Assembly: GCA_947500005.1 (NCBI GenBank)
Contig: CANMQJ010000021.1
Location: forward strand, 24,727-88,726
DNA: 64,000 bases
Origin: an uncultured Paracoccaceae bacterium
Lineage (GTDB): Bacteria > Pseudomonadota > Alphaproteobacteria > Rhodobacterales > Rhodobacteraceae
Direction: 5' to 3'
Under the pieces are notes generated by a model that saw only the letters and a program-made list of their open reading frames with translations, had not been told where the DNA came from and searched no databases. Position numbers and translations under genes: made by a program. Below are positions 1 through 8,405 of the stretch, one piece after another (the stretch's first letter is position 1; each line of letters starts with the position of its first letter).

Positions 1-364
1 GATGACCCTCGCTTTCCATCCAGCCCGAAACCACCTGTTCCGGCGTCCTCTGGCCAAAGGCGATGTTCTCGGCGACGAAGCGATAGTCGAAACCGGCATC
101 GCGCGCGCGGTCCGCAATGGTCGATCCATCCTCACCGGAATGCGAGAACTCACCCGTTTCGGCCATCCAGCAGGCATGGTCCTGCGCCGCGCGGGCAAGC
201 GCCTCGCTCTGCGCAAGAGGTGCCAGATCATTCTCCGACCGCGCCGCGTTGCTGAGGTCGATGACGTCTGACCGCATCTCAGCGGCACCCTCCGGAACGG
301 TGCAAGCCAGCGCCGGGGCGCCGGCAAGACACGCCAAAAGGATCGCGGCATGGCGCAGCCTCAT
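1..364 (-). CDS. CAP-domain (SCP/PR1-like) secreted protein, 3' part cut by window edge
   Basis: Reading the minus strand from the ATG at 364 gives a signal peptide (MRLRHAAILLACLAGAPALA, cleavage near residue 20) followed by the N-terminal part of a CAP domain. Visible family marks are 'LSNAARSENDLAPL', 'ARAAQDHACWMAETGEFSHS' and 'AENIAFGQRTPEQVVSGWM', which carry the His and Glu residues of the CAP cavity. The protein runs off the left edge, so only about 121 residues are seen. The ATG overlaps the pdxJ stop codon by 4 bp (ATGA), so it is probably translationally coupled to pdxJ as the last visible gene of that operon. Bacterial CAP proteins are usually exported and of unknown substrate; no function beyond that can be claimed. 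Confidence 0.85.
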   Translation of the reverse strand, partial: MRLRHAAILLACLAGAPALACTVPEGAAEMRSDVIDLSNAARSENDLAPLAQSEALARAAQDHACWMAETGEFSHSGEDGSTIADRARDAGFDYRFVAENIAFGQRTPEQVVSGWMESEGH

Positions 365-1107
365 GCCCGCGCCTCGTCCATCAGGCGACGCATTTCCTGA
401 ACCGCAGGGGTGAGACCGCGAAAAATCGCCTCTCCGATGAGGAAATGACCGATATTGAGTTCCCTCACTTCGGGAAAGGCCGCGATGGGTTGCACCGTGT
501 CATAGGTCAGGCCGTGGCCTGCATGCACCTCCAATCCCAGGGAATGCGCGAATACGGACATCTCGCGCAGGCTTTCAAGCTCGCGGTCGCGCTGCTCCAA
601 GTGGCCCTCGGCATGGGCATCGCAATAGGCGCCGGTATGCAGTTCGATCACTTCGGCCCCGATGCGATGCGCGGCCTCGATCTGCTTGCGATCGGCTGCG
701 ATGAAGATCGACACCCGGCAACCGGCATCGCGCAGGGGTGCTATGAAATGCGCCAGCCGGTTCTCTTCGCGTGCAACTTCCAGCCCGCCCTCGGTCGTGC
801 GTTCCTCGCGCTTTTCGGGCACGATGCAGACCGCGTGGGGCTTGTGGCGCAGGGCGATCTTCTGCATCTCCTCGGTTGCAGCCATCTCGAAATTCAAAGG
901 CACGGTCAGCGCCGCCATCAACCCTTCGATATCCGGGTCGGTGATGTGGCGCCGGTCCTCGCGCAGATGTGCGGTGATTCCGTCGGCGCCGGCCTCCTCG
1001 GCCAGCTTCGCCGCGCGAATCGGATCGGGATAGGCGCCGCCGCGGGCGTTTCGAACCGTTGCCACGTGGTCGATATTGACGCCGAGGCGCAGGGAAGTGT
1101 CAGGCAT
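361..1107 (-). CDS. pdxJ: Pyridoxine 5'-phosphate synthase
   Basis: PdxJ condenses 1-deoxy-D-xylulose 5-phosphate with 3-amino-2-oxopropyl phosphate to give pyridoxine 5'-phosphate, the last ring-forming step of DXP-dependent vitamin B6 synthesis; it is a cytoplasmic TIM-barrel octamer. The 248-residue product has the family length and its N-terminus 'LRLGVNIDHVATVRNARGG' is the standard opening, followed by 'ADGITAHLREDRRHI' and the C-terminal 'LNIGHFLIGEAIFRGL' phosphate-binding strand. The ATG has an AAGGAGG ribosome site. It overlaps the upstream DUF2062 gene by 8 bp and the downstream CAP gene by 4 bp, suggesting one transcript from rpoZ/rel onward. Confidence 0.97.
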   Translation of the reverse strand: MPDTSLRLGVNIDHVATVRNARGGAYPDPIRAAKLAEEAGADGITAHLREDRRHITDPDIEGLMAALTVPLNFEMAATEEMQKIALRHKPHAVCIVPEKREERTTEGGLEVAREENRLAHFIAPLRDAGCRVSIFIAADRKQIEAAHRIGAEVIELHTGAYCDAHAEGHLEQRDRELESLREMSVFAHSLGLEVHAGHGLTYDTVQPIAAFPEVRELNIGHFLIGEAIFRGLTPAVQEMRRLMDEARA

Positions 1108-1795
1108 CGCGAGCCTCCTTGGTTCCTTTTCGGCGCGACCCTACAGCGAAGTTTCCCGAAACGGCAGTCTCCGCTTCGGCCAATCTCTTGATCGCTTCGA
1201 ACTTGGCGCGGATCTTCTCGCGACGGCGGTTCTGATAGGCGGCGATAAGCGGAACGCTGAGCCAGTACATGACAGTGGCCGCTATCACCCCGGGGATCAG
1301 ACCGCCTACGAGGTAGGGAAAGAAGACCTCGTTGTAGAAAACGGTCAAGCCGTGCCAATCCGCCACATCCGCTGTGAAGACGGCCTTGAAATTATGCCAG
1401 AGGTCTCCGGCCGCGCTTTCGAATTTCCGCCCGAGAGAAGCCTCCTGCTGTTCGAACTCGGTCCCCAAAAGGAAGTGACCCAGCCGCATCGACACCGCGG
1501 CGATGGGGACAAAGGTAATCGGGTTGCCGAAAAAGGTCGCCATCAGCGAGGCGATGATGTTGCCTCGCATGATCCAGGCGATGAAGCCAGCGACAAAGAA
1601 ATGCATCCCGAAAAAGGGCGTGAAGCTGGTGAATACACCGGCCCAGACCCCCCTGGCGATCCGGTGAGGCGTGTCCGGCAATCGCCGCACCCGGTGCTTG
1701 ACGTACATAAAGGCGCGCGTCCACCCACCACGGGGATAGACAAGGTCCGAGGCGACCCGGGCAGGGCTTCTGCGATCACGTCGCTTGAATACCAC
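1100..1795 (-). CDS. DUF2062 membrane protein
   Basis: A 231-residue protein with the DUF2062 core: 'GVWAGVFTSFTPFFGMHFF' then 'GNIIASLMATFFGNPITF', two to three hydrophobic segments in the middle and another near residues 165-185 ('LIPGVIAATVMYWLSVPLI'). A basic N-terminus (MVFKRRDRRS) points to cytoplasmic N-in topology. The start is GTG at 1795, preceded by AAAGGACG at a good distance; no nearer ATG fits. The gene begins 24 bp after rel and overlaps pdxJ. DUF2062 proteins are conserved inner-membrane proteins without a settled function; the context with rel and pdxJ is a recurrent alphaproteobacterial arrangement rather than a functional clue. Confidence 0.85.
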   Translation of the reverse strand: MVFKRRDRRSPARVASDLVYPRGGWTRAFMYVKHRVRRLPDTPHRIARGVWAGVFTSFTPFFGMHFFVAGFIAWIMRGNIIASLMATFFGNPITFVPIAAVSMRLGHFLLGTEFEQQEASLGRKFESAAGDLWHNFKAVFTADVADWHGLTVFYNEVFFPYLVGGLIPGVIAATVMYWLSVPLIAAYQNRRREKIRAKFEAIKRLAEAETAVSGNFAVGSRRKGTKEARDA

Positions 1796-1819
1796 CTCAC
1801 GTCGTCCTTTCCGACACCC

Positions 1820-3952
1820 CTACTCGGCCCGGCCCCGTGCCGCGGCCTTGTCCCGGAACCGCTCGACCGCAGCGACATCGCTCTCCGCCTCGAGCATCAG
1901 CATCAGCGAATGCAACTGCTCCACGTCGCGCAGCTCGACACAGATCCGCAGGCGGTAGAAATCCGGCTTGCGGTCCAGAAACTCAAGGTTCGAGATATTG
2001 GCCTTCTTCTCGCCGATCAATGTGCAAATGCGCCCCAGCACCCCGGCATCGTTGCCGATGGTCAATTCCAGCGTCGTGCCATAGACCGCCGGGTGCGTGC
2101 CGGAGTGCCAATGGAGGTCGACCCAGCGCCCCGGCTGATCCTCGAATTCGCTGAGACGGTCGCAATCGATGGTGTGAACCACCACGCCCTTCCCGCGCGA
2201 GGTGATGCCGACGATGCGCTCTCCCGGGAGGGGTTCGCAACATGACGCGCGCTCATAGCTTTGTCCCGGCTCCAACCCGATCACCGCACGGCGTTGCGGC
2301 ACGGTGTCGGAATCGTCGCGAGCCAGTTCGGGATAGACGGCCTCGACCACGTCATGTGCCGTCAGTTCGGCTGAACCCAGACGCGCCAGAAGCTCGTCGC
2401 GGTTCTTCAGACGCAAGTGCCGGGCGGCCGTTTCAAGCACCTTGTCGGTGGCCTTGCGCCCGACATGTTCGAAGCCTGAGCGGGCCAATTCCTGCCCCAG
2501 CTTGATGAAGCGTTCGCGGTCCACCTCGCGCAGCGCGCGGCGAATGGCCGTCTTGGCCTTGCCGGTCACGGCGATCTCGAGCCAGGTAACCTGGGGCGTT
2601 TGGCCCTCGGCGGTGATGATCTCGACCGATTGACCGTTCTTCAACCGGGTCCAGAGCGGCACGCGGATCCCGTCCACCTTGGCGCCGACGCAGGCGTGGC
2701 CAATCCGCGTGTGGATGGCATATGCATAATCGATCGGCGTCGCCCCACGCGGCAGCTTGACCACGTCACCCTTGGGCGTGAAACAAAACACCTGGTCGGA
2801 ATACATCTCGAGCTTGACGGCCTCGAGGAAATCCTCGTGATCCTCCTCGCTGTCGAACTGCTCGGTCAGGTTGGCGATCCATTTGGCGGGATCGACGGCA
2901 AAGGGGTTTTCCGACCGCACGCCATCGCGATAGGACCAGTGCGCGGCCACGCCGGTTTCGGCCACGTCATGCATCTGGCGGGTCCGTATCTGCACTTCGA
3001 CCCGTTTGCCATCTCGGCCCGACACGGTCGTGTGGATAGAGCGATAGCCATTCGACTTGGGTTGGCTGATGTAATCCTTGAACCGGCCCGGCACCGCGCG
3101 CCAGCGCTGATGTATGGCGCCCAGCACGCGATAGCAGTCATTCTCGCTGTCCGTGATGATGCGGAAACCGTAGATGTCCGACAGGCGCGAGAATCCCTGC
3201 TCCTTCTCCTGCATCTTGCGCCAGATCGAATAGGGTTTCTTGGCGCGACCGAACACCTCGGCCTCGATACCCGCCTTGTCGAGCTCATGGCGCATGTCGC
3301 CGGTGATGCGGTGGATCACGTCCCCCGTCTCGCGCTGCAAGGTGATGAAGCGGCGGATGATCGACTGGCGTCCCTCAGGGTTGAGGACGCGGAAGGCTAG
3401 GTCTTCCAGCTCCTCGCGCATCCATTGCATCCCCATGCGCCCTGCAAGAGGCGCATAGATATCCATCGTTTCGCGCGCCTTCTGCACCTGCTTCTCGGGC
3501 TTCATCGCCTTGATGGTGCGCATGTTGTGCAGCCGGTCGGCCAGCTTGACCAGGATCACCCGCAGATCCTTGGACATCGCCATGAAGAGCTTGCGGAAGT
3601 TCTCGGCCTGCTTGGTTTCGCGGGAGGAGAGCTGGAGATTGGTCAGCTTGGTGACGCCGTCCACCAGCATGGCAACCTCGCCGCCGAACATTTCGGCGAC
3701 CTGGCCATAGTTGGCCTTGGTGTCCTCGATCGTGTCGTGCAGAAGGGCCGTGATGATCGTCGCATCGTCAAGCTGCTGCTCGGTCAGGATCGCCGCGACG
3801 GCGACGGGATGCGTGAAATACGGCTCGCCCGAATGGCGCGTCTGGCCTTCGTGCATACGTTCGCCGAACGCATACGCCTGTGCAATGCGGTCGGCGTTCG
3901 TTTTCGGATTGTAGTTGCGGACCAGCGCAATCAGGTCTTCGGCAGAAATCAT
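1820..3952 (-). CDS. rel: Bifunctional (p)ppGpp synthetase/hydrolase
   Basis: Single long RSH enzyme (710 aa) making and degrading the alarmone (p)ppGpp. Domains in order: HD hydrolase (about 25-180, with 'LLHDTIEDTKAN', the HDxxED metal motif), synthetase (about 235-350, 'YGFRIITDSENDCYRV'), TGS (about 390-450, 'CFTPKGDVVKLPRGATPIDYA'-like strand), then a C-terminal ACT domain (about 635-705). The synthetase loop reads 'PGRFKDYI': RFKD is the charge signature of bifunctional Rel/SpoT-type enzymes rather than RelA. It is the only RSH in the window and lies 28 bp downstream of rpoZ, whose product is linked to ppGpp binding in many bacteria. ATG at 3952 with a GGGAG site; stop TAG. Confidence 0.96.
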   Translation of the reverse strand: MISAEDLIALVRNYNPKTNADRIAQAYAFGERMHEGQTRHSGEPYFTHPVAVAAILTEQQLDDATIITALLHDTIEDTKANYGQVAEMFGGEVAMLVDGVTKLTNLQLSSRETKQAENFRKLFMAMSKDLRVILVKLADRLHNMRTIKAMKPEKQVQKARETMDIYAPLAGRMGMQWMREELEDLAFRVLNPEGRQSIIRRFITLQRETGDVIHRITGDMRHELDKAGIEAEVFGRAKKPYSIWRKMQEKEQGFSRLSDIYGFRIITDSENDCYRVLGAIHQRWRAVPGRFKDYISQPKSNGYRSIHTTVSGRDGKRVEVQIRTRQMHDVAETGVAAHWSYRDGVRSENPFAVDPAKWIANLTEQFDSEEDHEDFLEAVKLEMYSDQVFCFTPKGDVVKLPRGATPIDYAYAIHTRIGHACVGAKVDGIRVPLWTRLKNGQSVEIITAEGQTPQVTWLEIAVTGKAKTAIRRALREVDRERFIKLGQELARSGFEHVGRKATDKVLETAARHLRLKNRDELLARLGSAELTAHDVVEAVYPELARDDSDTVPQRRAVIGLEPGQSYERASCCEPLPGERIVGITSRGKGVVVHTIDCDRLSEFEDQPGRWVDLHWHSGTHPAVYGTTLELTIGNDAGVLGRICTLIGEKKANISNLEFLDRKPDFYRLRICVELRDVEQLHSLMLMLEAESDVAAVERFRDKAAARGRAE

Positions 3953-3980
3953 CCGGTCCGCATCTCCCAGCGCAGCAGGT

Positions 3981-4334
3981 TCAGCCCTGCCCCTGCGCCT
4001 CCATCAGCGCGCGCAGCAGCTTCTCCTCCGACATGTCATCCTCGGCGGGCTTGTCGGATTCGGCTCCCATGAGCAGCGCCATCTGGTCCTCTTCGGGCTC
4101 GTCGACCTCGATCTGGGTCTGGTTCGACTCGATGAGGCGCTCGCGCAGTTCGTCCGCGCTTTGTGTTTCGTCGGCAATCTCGCGCAGGGACACAACAGGG
4201 TTCTTGTCATTGTCGCGATCCACGGTGATCGCCGCGCCAGCAGAGATCTCGCGCGCACGATGGGCAGCCAGCATCACCAGCTCGAACCGGTTGGGAACCT
4301 TGTCGACGCAATCTTCGACCGTCACGCGGGCCAT
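3981..4334 (-). CDS. rpoZ: RNA polymerase omega subunit
   Basis: Omega helps fold and assemble the beta' subunit of RNA polymerase. 'MARVTVEDCVDKVPNRFELV' is the family start and 'LAAHRAREISAGA' the core helix; the acidic C-terminal tail (EEPEEDQ-type) is typical of alphaproteobacteria. A start six codons upstream is possible, but the ATG at 4334 matches the family N-terminus and has GGAG seven bases before it. 117 residues. It is the first gene of the rpoZ-rel-DUF2062-pdxJ block. Confidence 0.95.
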   Translation of the reverse strand: MARVTVEDCVDKVPNRFELVMLAAHRAREISAGAAITVDRDNDKNPVVSLREIADETQSADELRERLIESNQTQIEVDEPEEDQMALLMGAESDKPAEDDMSEEKLLRALMEAQGQG

Positions 4335-4424
4335 GAGGGTACTCCAATTCAAATCCGTGGTCAGAAGGGGCCTATCTAAGTCCGAATCCGGTGATTGACA
4401 AGCGGGAATCCATGGAGTTCCGCC

Positions 4425-4994
4425 TCAGATCGGGCGTACCGCCTCACGATCCTCGGCGGGGAGTGCCGCGCACATCGCGGCCACGCTGAGGTTGAGGACC
4501 GGATGCACCCAGTCCCTTGCGACATCGGCCAGCGGGACGAGGACGAACGCGCGATCCTGAAGCCTGGGATGAGGCAGAACCAACTCCGAGGGAGCCTCCT
4601 CGACCTGATCCTCGGGCGGCAAGTCGCGCCATCGGGCCTGGGTTTCTGCATCGGGAAGTACGTCGGTGCCACAGGCGAGCAGATCCAGGTCCAGGGTCCG
4701 CATCCCCCAGCGTTGCGCGCGCGCCCTGCCGAACCGGTTCTCGACCTCGTGGAGGGAAGAAAGCAAGTCGCGCGGCCCGCGGCACGTCTCGATCACGGCG
4801 GCTGCGTTCACATAGTCGGGACCCGCACCCGCGGGGAAGCAGGGCGTCGCAAAAAACCGGCTGATTGCGCGAATCACCAACCCCTTGTCCGCCAGACTCT
4901 TCAGTGCCATTCTTAGCGTGACCTCTGGGTCATTGCCCTCGAACGGGAGGTTTGACCCCACGGCAACCAGACAGATTGACCGGATTTCGGTCAT
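4425..4994 (-). CDS. folK: 2-amino-4-hydroxy-6-hydroxymethyldihydropteridine diphosphokinase
   Basis: HPPK transfers pyrophosphate from ATP to 6-hydroxymethyl-7,8-dihydropterin in folate synthesis. Visible marks are 'CLVAVGSNLP' near the N-terminus, 'FGRARAQRWGMRTLDLDLL' (the family signature WxxRxLDLDLL with the metal-binding aspartates) and 'ELVLPHPRLQDRAFVLVPLAD'. I start at the ATG at 4994 (GAGG seven bases upstream), which gives 189 residues; a start ten codons earlier lacks a good site and adds unconserved sequence. No folP or folB lies next to it, so it is a detached folate gene. It is divergent from the NYN gene. Confidence 0.93.
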   Translation of the reverse strand: MTEIRSICLVAVGSNLPFEGNDPEVTLRMALKSLADKGLVIRAISRFFATPCFPAGAGPDYVNAAAVIETCRGPRDLLSSLHEVENRFGRARAQRWGMRTLDLDLLACGTDVLPDAETQARWRDLPPEDQVEEAPSELVLPHPRLQDRAFVLVPLADVARDWVHPVLNLSVAAMCAALPAEDREAVRPI

Positions 4995-5017
4995 AAGACA
5001 CCCTCGTTTCGCCTTGT

Positions 5018-5035
5018 GATACACTTGCGATACAT
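5018..5035. promoter_or_regulatory. Short direct repeat in the folK/NYN divergent region
   Basis: GATACAC (5018-5024) and GATACAT (5029-5035) recur at an 11-bp step in the 138-bp gap between the divergent folK and NYN genes. An AT-rich stretch (ttttattatcac, about 5074-5085) lies before the NYN gene and could hold its -10 box. The repeat could be an operator, but two copies of a 6-7-mer are weak evidence. Confidence 0.2.
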
Positions 5036-5132
5036 GACAATTCTCCTAAATTGAGACCACCATTCCGCCGGATTTTATTATCACTCACTCACGGAACACG
5101 CGGCGAATGGTTCATACCGGAAGGAACAATTT

Positions 5133-5708
5133 ATGTTTTACAAGGACGAACGGCTAGCGCTGTTCATCGACGGTTCGAATCTTTATGCGGCAGCCAAGGC
5201 ATTGGGCTTTGATATCGACTACAAGCTTCTGCGGCAGGAATTCATGCGTCGCGGCAAGCTTCTGCGGGCCTTCTACTACACGGCACTTCTCGAGAATGAC
5301 GAGTATTCGCCGATCCGCCCCCTTGTCGACTGGTTGCACTATAACGGGTTCACCATGGTGACCAAGCCAGCCAAGGAGTATACGGACAGCATGGGCCGGC
5401 GTAAGGTCAAGGGGAACATGGATATCGAACTCACCGTCGATGCCATGGAACTTGCGCCGCGCGTCGATCATATCGTGCTGTTCTCGGGGGATGGCGACTT
5501 CCGCCCGCTCGTGGCCAGCCTACAGCGGCAAGGGGTCCGGGTCTCGGTCGTCTCGACCATCCGAAGCCAGCCGCCGATGATCTCGGACGAGTTGCGCCGC
5601 CAGGCCGACAACTTCATCGAACTCGAGGAATTGCGCGACGTGATCGGCCGTCCGCCCCGCGAGGTCCCTGCCGAACCGCGCACCGTCGCCGCAAGCGGCG
5701 CGAAGTAA
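5133..5708 (+). CDS. NYN-domain (LabA/DUF88) PIN-like protein
   Basis: A 191-residue protein of the LabA-like PIN/NYN family, predicted metal-dependent RNases. Conserved acidic positions are visible: 'LALFIDGSNLY' (first Asp), 'KGNMDIELTVDAME' (second acidic cluster) and 'IVLFSGDGDFRPLV' (SGDxDF, third site), followed by 'GVRVSVVS'. The C-terminal 25 residues are Pro/Arg/Ala-rich and probably disordered. The ATG has GGAAGGA upstream. The gene stands alone between folK (divergent) and ispH; a perfect 22-bp palindrome follows its stop. The RNA target cannot be inferred. Confidence 0.88.
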   Translation: MFYKDERLALFIDGSNLYAAAKALGFDIDYKLLRQEFMRRGKLLRAFYYTALLENDEYSPIRPLVDWLHYNGFTMVTKPAKEYTDSMGRRKVKGNMDIELTVDAMELAPRVDHIVLFSGDGDFRPLVASLQRQGVRVSVVSTIRSQPPMISDELRRQADNFIELEELRDVIGRPPREVPAEPRTVAASGAK

Positions 5709-5718
5709 CGGGTTTCCT

Positions 5719-5740
5719 GGTCGCCCGGGCCCGGGCGACC
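5719..5740. repeat. Perfect 22-bp GC palindrome after the NYN gene
   Basis: GGTCGCCCGGG directly followed by its reverse complement CCCGGGCGACC, with no loop spacer. It starts 11 bp after the NYN stop. It can form a strong hairpin in RNA but has no T tract on either strand, so it is not a textbook intrinsic terminator. The rest of 5741-5958 shows no clear gene. Confidence 0.6.
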
Positions 5741-5958
5741 GGAACCGGCCACCGCACGCTGAAGCTGATGCATCGGGACGAAATCGGCCGGTCCCTCCTC
5801 CGACGTGGAGAGACCAGCCTTCTTCAAGTATCACCAGCTATCGAAAGAATTCAGCAGCCTTCAATTGCCGCCCGCATATCAAGGCGCGATGTCAGATTCG
5901 TGACAGGCTGGACGCGGCGCGCGCAAGACCTTACCTCTGCCCAGACAAGGAGGCGCGC

Positions 5959-6909
5959 ATGACCAGATCCCCCCTCACCCTCTACCTTGCGGCTCCGCGC
6001 GGCTTCTGCGCGGGCGTGGACAGGGCCATCAAGATCGTCGAGATGGCTCTCGAAAAATGGGGCGCGCCAGTCTATGTCCGCCACGAGATCGTCCACAACA
6101 AATTCGTGGTCGACGGGTTGCGCGAAAAAGGCGCTGTATTCGTCGAGGAACTGGACGAGGCCCCCACCGACCGCCCTGTGATCTTTTCCGCCCATGGCGT
6201 TCCGAAATCCGTGCCCGCCGAGGCGCAGCGGCGCGAGATGATCTATGTCGACGCCACCTGCCCCCTCGTCTCGAAGGTGCATATCGAGGCCGAGCGCCAC
6301 GCGCAGAACGGGTTGCAGATCGTCATGATCGGCCATCGCGGCCACCCCGAGACGATCGGAACCATGGGCCAGTTGCCAGAGGGCGAGGTGCTTCTGGTCG
6401 AAACAGTCGAGGATGTTTCTGCTCTCGAGGTGCGCGACGCCGAACGCCTTGCCTTTGTCACCCAGACGACCTTGTCGGTGGATGACACGGCAGGCATCGT
6501 TGCCGCCCTCAAGACACGCTTTCCAGCGATTGTCGGGCCGCACAAGGAAGATATCTGCTACGCCACGACCAACCGGCAGGAGGCGGTAAAGGCCATCGCA
6601 CCCAAGGTGGACGCGCTGCTTGTGGTCGGTGCCCCGAACTCCTCGAACTCCAAGCGCCTGGTAGAGGTCGCGGCGAAAGCCGGCTGCGGGTATGCGCAAC
6701 TTGTCCAGCGCGCGACCGATATCGACTGGCGCGCACTCGATGGCATCGGCAGCGTTGGCATAACCGCCGGTGCCTCGGCACCCGAAAGCCTCGTGAAGGA
6801 AGTGATCGACGCTTTCTCAGAGCGCTACGACGTCACCGTCGAGACGGTCGAGACCGCGACCGAAAATGTCGAGTTCAAGGTGCCTCGCGTCCTCAGGGTG
6901 CCTGCATGA
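5959..6909 (+). CDS. ispH: 4-hydroxy-3-methylbut-2-enyl diphosphate reductase
   Basis: IspH (LytB) reduces HMBPP to IPP and DMAPP, the final step of the MEP isoprenoid pathway, using a 4Fe-4S cluster. The three cluster cysteines are visible in 'APRGFCAGVDRAI', 'DATCPLVSKVH' and 'DICYATTNRQEAV'; the substrate loop 'GAPNSSNSKRL' is intact. 316 residues, normal length. ATG with AAGGAGG five bases upstream. The stop overlaps the next ATG (ATGA), so translation is coupled to the DUF3429 gene and onward through the plus-strand block to 9025. Confidence 0.97.
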   Translation: MTRSPLTLYLAAPRGFCAGVDRAIKIVEMALEKWGAPVYVRHEIVHNKFVVDGLREKGAVFVEELDEAPTDRPVIFSAHGVPKSVPAEAQRREMIYVDATCPLVSKVHIEAERHAQNGLQIVMIGHRGHPETIGTMGQLPEGEVLLVETVEDVSALEVRDAERLAFVTQTTLSVDDTAGIVAALKTRFPAIVGPHKEDICYATTNRQEAVKAIAPKVDALLVVGAPNSSNSKRLVEVAAKAGCGYAQLVQRATDIDWRALDGIGSVGITAGASAPESLVKEVIDAFSERYDVTVETVETATENVEFKVPRVLRVPA

Positions 6910-7358
6910 CGAGCATTCCACGCGTCCCCCTGGCCCTTGGGCTGGCAGGAGTGATTCCCTTTGTCTGGGGGGCTCTCACCTATTTGAACGGCGACCTTCA
7001 GGCTTGGGGGGCCAGCGCACTCGCCCCGCGTTTCGTGGGGCCCTACGTACAGCTTTTCTACGGCTCCGTGATTCTCAGCTTCATGTCCGGCGTCTTGTGG
7101 GGCTTCGCCACCAGGGCCGAGGGGCCGCGCGCGGCGTTGGGCTATGTCTTGTCCGTGATCCCCGCCCTCTGGGCGTTTTTCATGACGGGCGGCGGGCCGG
7201 TCTCTGCCGGTCTCAACCTGATGTTCGGCTTCGGCGGACTGCTCCTGCTTGACGCGGCTTTTGCCCATTGGGGCCTCACACCGTCGTGGTGGATGCAATT
7301 GCGAGTGCTGCTCACAGTGATCGCACTGGCCTGTCTCGCCGTGGGGGTCTTTCAGTGA
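6906..7358 (+). CDS. DUF3429 membrane protein
   Basis: 150 residues with about five hydrophobic segments: near 8-28, 50-72, 76-95, 100-118 and 125-147. The opening 'IPRVPLALGLAGVIPFVWGAL' and 'YGSVILSFMSGVLWGFATR' match the DUF3429 pattern. Function is unknown in this family. It overlaps ispH (ATGA) and its stop overlaps the GTG of the methyltransferase (GTGA), so it sits inside a tightly coupled transcript. Confidence 0.85.
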   Translation: MTSIPRVPLALGLAGVIPFVWGALTYLNGDLQAWGASALAPRFVGPYVQLFYGSVILSFMSGVLWGFATRAEGPRAALGYVLSVIPALWAFFMTGGGPVSAGLNLMFGFGGLLLLDAAFAHWGLTPSWWMQLRVLLTVIALACLAVGVFQ

Positions 7359-7945
7359 CAAACGAGACCGTCCGGATCTACGACGAGAAAGCCGCCGACT
7401 ACGCGGCGATGACCGACGACTACAATACCGAAGACCCGCACCTGTCCGCGTTCATCGACGCGGTGCCCAAAGGCGGCCATGTGCTTGACCTCGGCTGCGG
7501 CCCGGGCATGGCCGCGGCACGGATGGTGGCGACCGGCCTGTCCGTCGATGCGGTTGATGCATCTTCCAGCATGGTGAACCTTGCCAATGGCCGCCAAGGG
7601 GTCACCGCCCGGCAGGCCAGTTTCGACCAGATCGAAGGCGCGGCGATCTACGACGGGGTCTGGGCCAATTTCAGCCTGCTTCATGCGCCGCGCGGCGACT
7701 TTCCACGCCACCTCGCAGCACTTCACCGGGCCCTGAGGCCGCGCGGCGCATTCTTCATCGGGATGAAGCTGGGCACCGGCGAAGGCCCTGATCGGCTGGG
7801 CCGTTTCTACACGTATTATTCGGAGGATGAATTGACTGAACTTCTTGCCGACGCAGGCTTCACCATCACCGGACGGCGTCATGGAAACGCGCCGGGGCTG
7901 GACGGCACGCCCTCCGACTGGATCGCGCTGGCCTCTCATGCCTGA
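7355..7945 (+). CDS. Class I SAM-dependent methyltransferase
   Basis: 196 residues from a GTG start at 7355 that overlaps the upstream stop (GTGA); longer in-frame starts lie inside the previous gene and are less likely. The SAM-binding motif I is 'HVLDLGCGPGMAAARM', motif post-I 'VDAVDASSSMV', and 'GVWANFSLLHAPRGDFPRHL' fits motif IV of small-molecule methyltransferases. The start 'TVRIYDEKAADYAAMT' is typical of UbiE/BioC-like enzymes, but the substrate cannot be told. Its last 8 bp overlap rnhA. Confidence 0.88.
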   Translation: MTNETVRIYDEKAADYAAMTDDYNTEDPHLSAFIDAVPKGGHVLDLGCGPGMAAARMVATGLSVDAVDASSSMVNLANGRQGVTARQASFDQIEGAAIYDGVWANFSLLHAPRGDFPRHLAALHRALRPRGAFFIGMKLGTGEGPDRLGRFYTYYSEDELTELLADAGFTITGRRHGNAPGLDGTPSDWIALASHA

Positions 7946-8405
7946 GATCGTGGCCTATACGGACGGTGCCTGCTCCGGCAATCCGGGCCCCGGTGGCTGG
8001 GGTGTTCTGCTTCAGGCGAAAGAGGGCGACAGCATCGTGAAGGAGCGCGAGCTTTGCGGCGGCGAAGCCGGAACCACCAACAACCGGATGGAGCTTCTGG
8101 CCGCGATCACCGCGCTCGAAACGCTCGGGCGCGCCTCTTCCGTCACCGTGGTCACCGACAGCGCCTATGTGAAGAACGGCGTGACCGGGTGGATCCACGG
8201 ATGGAAGCGCAACGGCTGGAAGACTTCGGCGAAAAAGCCGGTGAAGAACGTCGACCTGTGGCAGCGTCTGGACGAGGCACAGGCGCGCCATGACGTGACC
8301 TGGAAATGGATCAAGGGCCATGCCGGTCACCCGGAGAACGAACGCGCCGACGAACTGGCGCGCGCAGGAATGAAGCCTTTCAAACCGCAGAAGGCGAAAG
8401 GGTGA
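7938..8405 (+). CDS. rnhA: Ribonuclease HI
   Basis: RNase HI cleaves the RNA strand of RNA-DNA hybrids (primer and R-loop removal). The catalytic DEDD set is visible: Asp in 'VAYTDGACSGNPGPGGWG', Glu in 'NNRMELLAAI', Asp in 'TVVTDSAYV' and Asp in 'ENERADELAR'; the flexible His loop is 'IKGHAGHPEN'. 155 residues, standard length. The ATG at 7938 overlaps the methyltransferase end by 8 bp, and its stop overlaps the GTG of the next gene. Confidence 0.96.
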   Translation: MPEIVAYTDGACSGNPGPGGWGVLLQAKEGDSIVKERELCGGEAGTTNNRMELLAAITALETLGRASSVTVVTDSAYVKNGVTGWIHGWKRNGWKTSAKKPVKNVDLWQRLDEAQARHDVTWKWIKGHAGHPENERADELARAGMKPFKPQKAKG

